Assembly: GCA_938046095.1 (NCBI GenBank)
Contig: CALIXS010000013.1
Location: 1 to 64,000 of the forward strand
DNA length: 64,000 nucleotides
Reading direction: 5' to 3'
Source: an uncultured Clostridia bacterium
Lineage (GTDB): Bacteria > Bacillota > Clostridia > Peptostreptococcales > Anaerovoracaceae
Below are positions 52,236 to 59,712 of this stretch, piece by piece. The number at the start of each line of letters is the position of its first letter. The first letter of the stretch is position 1. A program made the translations under genes and the position numbers. The notes beneath the pieces are model-generated. The model did no database searches. It had not been told where the DNA came from and worked only from the letters and a program-made list of their open reading frames with translations.

Positions 52236-54824
52236 ATGAACATCGAAAAATACACGCAAAACGCGCAGAGTGCGATAATAGAAAGCCAAAATCTGGCGAT
52301 AGAAAACGGTAATCAGAGCCTTGAAGCTGAACATCTTAATCTTGCGCTGCTCAGACAAAAGGACGGGTTGATACCTAAGCTTATTACATATATGGGTGCT
52401 GACCCGAAAGCCGTCGAAGCGGCGGTCGCACTCGAGGTAGGCAAGTTGCCGAAGGTGAGCGGTGATGCCGGGCAGATATACGCGGGCAGACGCGTCGGCA
52501 GGATACTGACGGAGGCCGAGAAAACCGCAGAGGAGTTCAGAGACGAATACGTGAGTGTCGAACATATATACCTCGCCCTCATTGCAGAAAGAGGAACGCC
52601 GTCCGCGCATATATTTAAGGAATACGGCATAACAAAGGAGAAGTTCCTCGATGCTCTGAGCAAGGTAAGGGGTAATCAGCGCATAACGAGTGATAATCCC
52701 GAGGAAAATTATGAGGCTCTTCGTAAATACGGGCAGGATCTTGTAGCGCTGGCGAGGCAGGGCAGGCTCGATCCGGTCATCGGCAGAGATTCAGAGATAA
52801 GGCACACGATACAAATACTCTCCAGAAGGACAAAGAACAATCCTGTGCTTATCGGCGAGCCGGGAGTAGGAAAGACAGCCGTCGTCGAGGGTCTCGCCAT
52901 GAGGATATTCAAGGGCGACATTCCCGAGGGGCTGAAGGACAAGACAATATTTTCTCTTGATATGGGCTCCCTGATTGCGGGCGCCAAGTTTCGGGGAGAA
53001 TTCGAAGAAAGGCTTAAGGCCGTTCTCAATGAGGTCGAAAAATCCGAGGGCAGGATAATACTGTTCATAGACGAAATCCACAATATCGTGGGAGCCGGCA
53101 GGGCTGAGGGCTCAATGGACGCCGGAAATCTTCTCAAGCCTAAGCTTGCAAGAGGTGAACTTCACTGTATAGGTGCGACGACACTCGACGAGTACAGAAA
53201 ATACATCGAAAAGGACGCGGCTCTTGAGCGCAGATTCCAGAAGGTTCTTGTAGATCAGCCGACGGTAGAGGATACCATATCGATCCTCAGAGGACTCAAG
53301 GAAAAGTTCGAGATACATCACGGAGTCAGGATAACGGATAATGCGCTGATAGCCTGTGCAACATTGTCTGACAGGTATATATCCGACAGGTTTCTTCCGG
53401 ACAAGGCGATAGACCTCATGGATGAGGCCGCAAGCCGTATAAGGACGGAGATCGACAGCATGCCGGCGGAGCTCGATGAGATATCGAGGAAGATAATGCA
53501 GCTCGAGATAGAGAAGCAGGCTCTCGGCAAGGAGACGGACAAGGCTTCTAAAGCGAGACTCGAAACTCTCGACAGGGAGCTGTCGGAGCTTAAGGACAGA
53601 TCGGCGTCAATGCGCGCTCAGTGGGAAAACGAGAAAAGAGAGATAACGGAGTCAAAGAAGACAAAACAGGATATTGAGGAGATCAGGCATCAGATAGACG
53701 AGGCCGAGCGTAAGTATGATCTCGAGACACTGGCAAAGCTGAAGTACGGCACTCTGCCTGAGCTTGAAAGGAAACTTGAAGCCGAGAAAAGCGAGCTTGC
53801 AAAGGATGACAACAGGCTTTTGAAGGAGGAGGTAGGCGAGGAGGAAATCGCCGAAGTCGTCTCGCAGTGGACCGGGATACCCGTGTCTAAGTTGGTCGAG
53901 ACGGAGCGTGACAAGCTTTTGAGGCTTCCCGATATACTCCACAGGAGAGTAATAGGTCAGGATCAGGGAGTAAAGGCCGTTTCCGAGGCGATAATACGCG
54001 CACGCGCGGGTCTCAAGGACGAGAACAGACCTATAGGGTCTTTCATATTCCTGGGTCCGACAGGTGTCGGAAAGACAGAGCTTGCAAAAGCACTGAGCGA
54101 GGCTTTGTTTGACGACGAAAAAAACATGATCAGGATAGATATGTCCGAATACATGGAAAAGCATTCCGTTTCGAGACTTGTCGGTGCACCTCCGGGATAT
54201 GTGGGCTACGATGAGGGAGGTCAGCTTACCGAGGCGGTCAGGCGTCATCCGTACTGCGTTATCCTGTTCGACGAGATAGAGAAGGCTCATACTGATGTAT
54301 TTAATATCCTGCTCCAGCTTCTCGATGACGGACGCCTGACGGATAATCAGGGCAGGACGGTTGACTTCAAAAATACGGTCGTAATAATGACGAGCAACAT
54401 AGGTTCATCAGAGCTTATAGACAACATAAGAGATGACGGTACGATCGATCCCGAAACCGAGAAAGCGGTCGTAAGAGATCTTCGGTCGCGCTTCAGACCT
54501 GAATTCATAAACAGAATCGACGATATAATAGTATTCTCCCCACTCACGGAAAAGCAGATAGAGGATATTGTGCTCTTGTCGCTGAAGGTGCTTAAGCAAA
54601 GGCTTGCCGCAAGGGATATAAAGCTTGAGATGACCGATGCGGGGCGCGCCTTTATAGCAAGAGAAGCGTATGATCCGAACTACGGTGCAAGACCTGTAAA
54701 GCGCTACATTCAAAAAAACGTGGAAACGGAACTTGCATCCATGATGATTCGCGGAACGCTTATGGACGGGTGCACTGTCGAGATAAATTCGGACGGCAAA
54801 AAACTGATTTTTACGGTAAAATAA
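52236..54824 (+). CDS. clpB: ATP-dependent disaggregase ClpB
   Basis: Hexameric AAA+ chaperone that works with DnaK to dissolve aggregates. 862 aa. N-domain 1-145; NBD1 Walker A GEPGVGKTA near 207; the coiled-coil middle domain 400-525 (typical of ClpB rather than ClpC or ClpA); NBD2 Walker A GPTGVGKTELAKAL near 605; C-terminal RPVKRYIQKNVE. RBS AAAGGGGTG. Expressed alone between CIRCE and a terminator. Confidence 0.97.
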   Translation: MNIEKYTQNAQSAIIESQNLAIENGNQSLEAEHLNLALLRQKDGLIPKLITYMGADPKAVEAAVALEVGKLPKVSGDAGQIYAGRRVGRILTEAEKTAEEFRDEYVSVEHIYLALIAERGTPSAHIFKEYGITKEKFLDALSKVRGNQRITSDNPEENYEALRKYGQDLVALARQGRLDPVIGRDSEIRHTIQILSRRTKNNPVLIGEPGVGKTAVVEGLAMRIFKGDIPEGLKDKTIFSLDMGSLIAGAKFRGEFEERLKAVLNEVEKSEGRIILFIDEIHNIVGAGRAEGSMDAGNLLKPKLARGELHCIGATTLDEYRKYIEKDAALERRFQKVLVDQPTVEDTISILRGLKEKFEIHHGVRITDNALIACATLSDRYISDRFLPDKAIDLMDEAASRIRTEIDSMPAELDEISRKIMQLEIEKQALGKETDKASKARLETLDRELSELKDRSASMRAQWENEKREITESKKTKQDIEEIRHQIDEAERKYDLETLAKLKYGTLPELERKLEAEKSELAKDDNRLLKEEVGEEEIAEVVSQWTGIPVSKLVETERDKLLRLPDILHRRVIGQDQGVKAVSEAIIRARAGLKDENRPIGSFIFLGPTGVGKTELAKALSEALFDDEKNMIRIDMSEYMEKHSVSRLVGAPPGYVGYDEGGQLTEAVRRHPYCVILFDEIEKAHTDVFNILLQLLDDGRLTDNQGRTVDFKNTVVIMTSNIGSSELIDNIRDDGTIDPETEKAVVRDLRSRFRPEFINRIDDIIVFSPLTEKQIEDIVLLSLKVLKQRLAARDIKLEMTDAGRAFIAREAYDPNYGARPVKRYIQKNVETELASMMIRGTLMDGCTVEINSDGKKLIFTVK

Positions 54825-54835
54825 GCGTATGGGAA

Positions 54836-54864
54836 AGTCGAGGCGGAAGATGCCTCGGCTTTTT
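54836..54864 (+). terminator. intrinsic terminator after clpB
   Basis: A 9-bp stem (AGTCGAGGC / GCCTCGGCT, one G-U) with a 7-base loop and TTTTT. Confidence 0.88.
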
Positions 54865-54889
54865 CCGGTATAATAAAATTTTAATGTAT

Positions 54890-54917
54890 TTTACAAAACG
54901 ACGATGTGTGATATAAT
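54890..54917 (+). promoter_or_regulatory. promoter of the ABC transporter pair
   Basis: TTTACA (54890-54895), 16-bp spacer, TATAAT (54912-54917). The leader has a CCCCG...CGGGG inverted repeat (about 54928-54980) before the operator at 54999. Confidence 0.65.
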
Positions 54918-54998
54918 TCATTCGTTCCCCGTACTGCGACGTGCTTTGCCGTATCGGAAACGGCGGGCTGTGGAGCGGGGATAAATTTTTGCCATATG

Positions 54999-55014
54999 GT
55001 TAGCTAAGTCTAAC
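54999..55014 (+). promoter_or_regulatory. GTTAG-N6-CTAAC operator, site 1
   Basis: GTTAGCTAAGTCTAAC, 43 bases before the first ABC gene. It shares its half-sites with sites 2 and 3 but has a different centre. TTAG/CTAA half-sites are typical of DtxR/IdeR-type iron regulators. Confidence 0.6.
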
Positions 55015-55056
55015 TTAAAAAACGACGTAAAGAAAAATGTAAACAGGTTTAGTTAA

Positions 55057-56811
55057 ATGTTTGATAAACGACTTATAAAAATGTGTCCGGACAGCATAAA
55101 GTATATAGCCGGCAATGTTGTGCTTCAGTGGCTGGAACTCGCCGCGAATGCGGTTATGATAATACTCATCGCCCTGACGGTACAGCAGATATACGATAGG
55201 AGCGTGACTTTATACGCGTTTTTGACGCGGCTTCTTATTCTTTTTGTTACGGTCTTTGTACGGCGGTTTACCGCCCGCGGAGCTGTAAAAATGAGCTATA
55301 TGGCCTCGCGAACGGTCAAACGCGTAATGCGTGAACAGATATATTCCAAGCTGCTTCGCCTTGGGATTACTTACAGAGAGCATGCGACGACGGCTGAGCT
55401 CGTTCAGGAGTCGGTAGAGGGTGTGGAGCAGCTTGAAAGCTGCTTCGGACAGTATTTGCCTCAGCTTTTTTATGCTTTTATTGCGCCTGTCACGCTTTTT
55501 TTCCTGTTCAGTTTTATCGGCAGTATGAGGGTGGCGGCAGTGCTTCTGATATGCGTACCGCTCATACCTGCGGCGATCATTACGGTACAGAAAATCGCCA
55601 AAAAGCTGCTGGCAAAGTATTGGGCGCAGTATACGAAGCTCGGGAGTACCTTTCTCGAAAACCTTCAGGGGATGACGACGCTCAAGACGTATCAGGCGGA
55701 CGGGTATAAGAGCGAGCAGATGAAAAATGAGTCCGAGTGCTTTCGCACCGCCACGATGAAGGTTCTTACCATGCAGCTTAATTCTATAATAATAATGGAT
55801 TTCTTTGCATACGGCGGAGCAGCTCTCGGGATTATTCTCGCCTGTCGTGAGTATATGGAGGCTAAGCTCGATATGGCGGGAGCTCTGTCAATTATTCTTT
55901 TATCTGTCGAGTTTTTTCTCCCGATGCGCCGTCTGGGAAGCTTCTTTCATGTAGCCATGAACGGAATGGCGGCGAGCGAGAATATATTCCGCTTTCTTAA
56001 CGAATCCGAGCCTGAGAGGAGAACGCTTGCGCTCCCTGACAGCCCTGGCGGCATCCGCCTTGACGAGGTATATTATTCATATACTCCTGATCGTGAGGTT
56101 CTGCACGGTGTTTACGTGTATATCCCTGACGGAGGTTTTACAGGCATAGTCGGAGAGAGCGGGAGCGGCAAATCAACAGTCGCATCGCTCATAATGGGCA
56201 GGAATACGGCGAAGAAGGGTAAGGTTACGATAGCGGGTATGGATACTCGCATGCTTTCGGAGGAAAGCTTGCTTAAAAACATAACATACGTCGGACTCGG
56301 GAGCGTCTTCTTCAAAGGAACGGTAAGGGACAACCTGCTTCTCGCAGATCCCGATGCGACTGATGAAAAGCTTATGCGCGTCCTTGGCGAATGCAGCATA
56401 GCCGATTTTCTGCTTATGGAAAACGGACTTGATACGTTTCTTCTCGAAAATGCGGGGAATCTATCCGGCGGCCAAAAGCAGCGGCTTGCTCTTGCCAGAG
56501 CACTGCTTCACGATTCACCTATATATATATTTGACGAAGCGACAAGCAATATCGATATAGAAAGTGAGGAAGCTCTGCTTAGAGAGATAAAAAAGCTGTC
56601 GGAAACGAAAACCGTTATAATGATTACTCATCGGCTCGAAAACATAAGAGAAGCCGACATGATTTATTGCATGGAAGGCGGCAGGGTTGCCGGGCGGGGC
56701 AGCCATGAAGAGCTTATTGCAACGTGTGAAACGTACAAAAGTCTCTGGAGGACACAGCGTGAGCTTGAGGAGTTCGGAAACGGAGGCGCGGAAGATGAAA
56801 AAACAAAGTGA
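55057..56811 (+). CDS. exporter-fold ABC transporter, subunit 1 (CydD-like)
   Basis: Fused membrane and ATPase half-transporter, 584 aa. Six membrane segments lie in residues 15-300, the ATPase in 345-560. Walker A GESGSGKS, signature NLSGGQKQR, Walker B IYIFDEATSNID with Glu, H-loop ITHR. The Q-loop glutamine is absent: the segment reads YVGLGSVFF where YVPQxPFLF is usual. The N-terminus FDKRLIKMCPDSIKYI is CydD-like. Overlaps its partner by 17 bases. A shared operator with NEAT genes suggests a role in iron or heme handling; direction and cargo are unknown. Confidence 0.82.
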   Translation: MFDKRLIKMCPDSIKYIAGNVVLQWLELAANAVMIILIALTVQQIYDRSVTLYAFLTRLLILFVTVFVRRFTARGAVKMSYMASRTVKRVMREQIYSKLLRLGITYREHATTAELVQESVEGVEQLESCFGQYLPQLFYAFIAPVTLFFLFSFIGSMRVAAVLLICVPLIPAAIITVQKIAKKLLAKYWAQYTKLGSTFLENLQGMTTLKTYQADGYKSEQMKNESECFRTATMKVLTMQLNSIIIMDFFAYGGAALGIILACREYMEAKLDMAGALSIILLSVEFFLPMRRLGSFFHVAMNGMAASENIFRFLNESEPERRTLALPDSPGGIRLDEVYYSYTPDREVLHGVYVYIPDGGFTGIVGESGSGKSTVASLIMGRNTAKKGKVTIAGMDTRMLSEESLLKNITYVGLGSVFFKGTVRDNLLLADPDATDEKLMRVLGECSIADFLLMENGLDTFLLENAGNLSGGQKQRLALARALLHDSPIYIFDEATSNIDIESEEALLREIKKLSETKTVIMITHRLENIREADMIYCMEGGRVAGRGSHEELIATCETYKSLWRTQRELEEFGNGGAEDEKTK

Positions 56812-58453
56812 TTTTCGGATACTTATGCGTATGCTCAGAATAATAAAGCCGCTTATAGGGCACATGTCTCTTGCGGTATGCTTCGGTACGCTCGGCTTTC
56901 TCACAGCGCAGTTTATTCCGATCCTGGGAGGCTATGTGATTTTGCGCACAGCGGGCATTCCGGTGATGCTGTCAATGACGTCTATTATGGTATGCCTGCC
57001 GTTATTTGCGCTGCTTCGCGCCATCTTCCGCTTTTTGGAGCAGAGACTTAACCATTATATCGCCTTTACGCTGCTTGCAATCATACGCGACCGTATTTTC
57101 GGAGCCCTCAGACGCCTGTGCCCGGCGAAGCTTGAGGGGCGCGATAAGGGGGATCTGATTTCTTTGATAACATCGGATGTGGAGCTGCTGGAGGTTTTTT
57201 ATGCGCACACCGTATCTCCCGTATGTATCGCATTTATAACGGAGTCGATAATGTGCCTGTATATAGGAAGCTTTCATTTTACGCTGGGACTGCTGGCGTT
57301 TACAGCATTTTTTACGGTAGGTGTGCTTGTGCCGCTTATTGTTTCACGGCGCAGCGGATCGCTCGGAGATGAGCTTAGGGCTCAGTCAGGCGAGCTTGCA
57401 GCGCACATGCTCGAGAGCATCAGAGGGCTTGATGAAACGCTTCAGTACGGCGGAGGAGAAAAAAGGCTGCAGGAAATTTCGGAAAGGACGCGGGAGCTGT
57501 CTTCAAAGCAGGGCGCTCTAAGCAGGCTGACGGGTGCAAATCTCGCATTGACAAATACTTTAATACTTTTTTTTGACGCGGCGATGCTCGTTTTGTGTTC
57601 TGTGCTTTACATAAACGGAATGGTCGGATTTGACGGTTTTCTTATCCCGCTTATAGCGCTTATATCCTCATTCGGACCGGTAACTGCTCTGTCGGCGCTC
57701 GGAATCACCTTACAGAACACCATCGCCTCGGGCGCAAGAGTGCTTGCCGTTCTGGGCGAAGAGCCTGAAACGACGGATATAACCGGAAAGGAGGCGATAA
57801 GTTTTGCAGGTGCGGCCGGAAATCACGTAACCTTCTCCTATGGCGGAGAAACTGTGCTGCGCGATATTTCACTTACCGTGCCGGCAAACAGTGTGGTCGG
57901 CATCGTAGGCAAAAGCGGCTGTGGAAAATCAACGCTTCTTAAGCTCATGATGCGCTTCTGGAAAGTCTCGGGAGGAAGCGTAAGCATATCGGGACGCAGC
58001 ATAGAAGAGATAAATACGGCTGACCTGCGCTGTATGGAAAGCTATATGACACAGGAAACGCAGCTTTTCAGCGATACGATAGCCGGAAACGTCAGAATAG
58101 GAAGACTTGATGCATCGCATGAGGAAATCGAGGCGGCGTGCATGAAAGCGTCGATCCATGATTTTATAATGACGCTTCCTCAGGGCTACGAAACACATGT
58201 CGGAGAGTTGGGAGACACATTGTCGGGAGGTGAGCGGCAGCGCCTCGGTCTTGCGAGGGCATTTTTACACGACGCTCCTTTTATGCTCCTTGATGAGCCT
58301 ACGAGCAGCCTCGACAGCCTGAACGAAGCTATAGTTCTTAAAGCGCTTCGTGACTCCGGAACCGGCAAAACGGTTCTGCTCGTTTCGCACCGTCCGTCAA
58401 CGATGTGCATCGCCGATTCGATTTTTGAAATGAACGAAGGGCGTATATCGTAA
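56795..58453 (+). CDS. exporter-fold ABC transporter, subunit 2 (CydC-like)
   Basis: Partner half-transporter, 552 aa. Six membrane segments (25-310) and an ATPase domain (330-550) with Walker A GKSGCGKS, intact Q-loop YMTQETQLF, signature LSGGERQR, Walker B FMLLDEPTSSLD and H-loop VSHR. ATG 56795 with GGAGG 8 bases upstream is chosen over the upstream frame inside subunit 1. With subunit 1 it forms an asymmetric heterodimer, as in CydDC or IrtAB-type transporters. Cargo not determinable. Confidence 0.82.
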   Translation: MKKQSDFRILMRMLRIIKPLIGHMSLAVCFGTLGFLTAQFIPILGGYVILRTAGIPVMLSMTSIMVCLPLFALLRAIFRFLEQRLNHYIAFTLLAIIRDRIFGALRRLCPAKLEGRDKGDLISLITSDVELLEVFYAHTVSPVCIAFITESIMCLYIGSFHFTLGLLAFTAFFTVGVLVPLIVSRRSGSLGDELRAQSGELAAHMLESIRGLDETLQYGGGEKRLQEISERTRELSSKQGALSRLTGANLALTNTLILFFDAAMLVLCSVLYINGMVGFDGFLIPLIALISSFGPVTALSALGITLQNTIASGARVLAVLGEEPETTDITGKEAISFAGAAGNHVTFSYGGETVLRDISLTVPANSVVGIVGKSGCGKSTLLKLMMRFWKVSGGSVSISGRSIEEINTADLRCMESYMTQETQLFSDTIAGNVRIGRLDASHEEIEAACMKASIHDFIMTLPQGYETHVGELGDTLSGGERQRLGLARAFLHDAPFMLLDEPTSSLDSLNEAIVLKALRDSGTGKTVLLVSHRPSTMCIADSIFEMNEGRIS

Positions 58454-58542
58454 GTATCGTAATGCGAATGATGAGCGCGAAACGGCGCAGCATGACGACG
58501 TGTTTTGTCGGGACATTATCGGTAGATTTTCAGTGTCGTACA

Positions 58543-58558
58543 GTTAGTTGAGACTAAC
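58543..58558 (+). promoter_or_regulatory. GTTAG-N6-CTAAC operator, site 2
   Basis: GTTAGTTGAGACTAAC, identical in all 16 bases to site 3, 39 bases before the GTG of the DtxR-like gene. Suggests autoregulation. Confidence 0.7.
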
Positions 58559-58597
58559 CGCAAAAGGATATATAAGCATGAGTTCAAGGAGGATAAA

Positions 58598-59437
58598 GTG
58601 CCTGTAAAGCTTAACAGATTTCAAACCGAACTTCTCATATATTTTGCTGATGCCGACCCCAAAAGGCGCACGGTATCAGATGCGGCACGCTTTTTTTCAA
58701 AACCGAAATCGACAGTCGTTTATACACTTGCGGCGATGCGGGGGCTCGGCCTCGTTCAGCATGCAGCCGGAAGAAAGTCCGCACTGACAGTCACGGGGAT
58801 AAAAGTTGCGGAACAATATAAAAGCAGGCTTTCAAGTCTGAAAAAATATATGATATATCAGGACATATCGCCCGAGGAAGCGGACGAAAACGCGATGCTC
58901 GCACTGATATCGGGATTTTCCGATGAGTTCCTGAAGAGAATAGACGAGCAGGCGGTACGGATGACGCTCAAGGAAGCGTTTTCGGGCAGGAGCAGCTTTG
59001 ACGGAAGGGAGTTGTGCAGCAATCTCAAGGAAGGAAGACATTCCTTTCCGTTTGTTCTGTTCAGAGAAAACGCAAAAAACGGTGACAACATTTCAATGGG
59101 GAATAATGGCTTTGAACACCCCTCGCAGCTTATAATAAACGGAGAAAGCAGACAGGTCTATCTGAAAATCAAAACTATTTCCGCAAAATCGGCATTGAGC
59201 GGAAGTCTCATGGAGGGCCGCATAAACAGGCTTCAATATAGAGAGGGCGGAGAATTTTACGACGCGAGATTTGACGGCAGGTACGTGTACTTTCCGGCGT
59301 CATCGCTTTGCTGCACAGCTACCGGGACAGGAAAGGACATGATGATCCATTGCAGCGCGTATCTCAAAATACAGTGCAGCGTAGGTAAAATACACACGCC
59401 GGAAAGTAAAGCGATATTCACCATGTTTATCTTGTAA
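58598..59437 (+). CDS. DtxR-like transcriptional regulator with an unrecognised C-terminal domain
   Basis: 279 aa. Residues 8-75 form a winged helix (VSDAARFFSKPKSTVVYTLA as recognition region, LTVTGIKVAEQYKSR as in DtxR). Residues 88-115 align with the DtxR dimerisation/metal segment (EEADENAMLALISGFSDEF), but the metal ligands Cys-x2-Glu-His are replaced by Met100, Leu and Ile. Residues 125-279 match nothing I know; C239, C240, H251, C252 and C260 could form another ligand set. GTG start after AGGAGG. It lies between the ABC pair and the NEAT genes with the shared operator, so it may be their regulator. Alternative: a MarR-like protein. Confidence 0.6.
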   Translation: MPVKLNRFQTELLIYFADADPKRRTVSDAARFFSKPKSTVVYTLAAMRGLGLVQHAAGRKSALTVTGIKVAEQYKSRLSSLKKYMIYQDISPEEADENAMLALISGFSDEFLKRIDEQAVRMTLKEAFSGRSSFDGRELCSNLKEGRHSFPFVLFRENAKNGDNISMGNNGFEHPSQLIINGESRQVYLKIKTISAKSALSGSLMEGRINRLQYREGGEFYDARFDGRYVYFPASSLCCTATGTGKDMMIHCSAYLKIQCSVGKIHTPESKAIFTMFIL

Positions 59438-59451
59438 AATTTATGTAAATT

Positions 59452-59475
59452 TTTTGTTCAGTCGACTGAACAAAA
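59452..59475 (+). promoter_or_regulatory. 24-bp perfect palindrome
   Basis: TGTTCAGTCGACTGAACA (59455-59472) extends to a perfect 24-bp palindrome with flanking TTT/AAA. It has no T-run on the 3' side of either strand, so it is more like a protein-binding site than a terminator. It lies 15 bases after the regulator stop. Confidence 0.5.
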
Positions 59476-59655
59476 GCTAAAGCGTTGTAATTGCAAGGCA
59501 GGGTAATGTTAGTCGCCCCTCATCGCCGCTTTATTGGACGAACGGGCGAACAAAAAACGCGTTTACATCCGAATATAAAACGTGTAGACTGGAATCGCGG
59601 TAAAATGTATTTTGTTTAATGTGGAAGCACAAAGGACAATTTTTTTTCCGGCATA

Positions 59656-59671
59656 GTTAGTTGAGACTAAC
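59656..59671 (+). promoter_or_regulatory. GTTAG-N6-CTAAC operator, site 3
   Basis: GTTAGTTGAGACTAAC, identical to site 2, 41 bases before the first NEAT gene. A candidate promoter (TTGTTT, 17 bp, GACAAT) ends about 18 bases upstream of it. Confidence 0.7.
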
Positions 59672-59712
59672 GAAAATAAGATATTTCAAACCGAAAAGGA
59701 GGAACAAACAAA

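Noticed and set aside
55057..58453. Annotation of the ABC pair as cytochrome bd assembly factor CydDC
   Set aside because: Sequence resemblance exists, but there are no cydAB genes nearby, and the shared operator with NEAT genes points elsewhere, so only 'CydDC-like' is stated.
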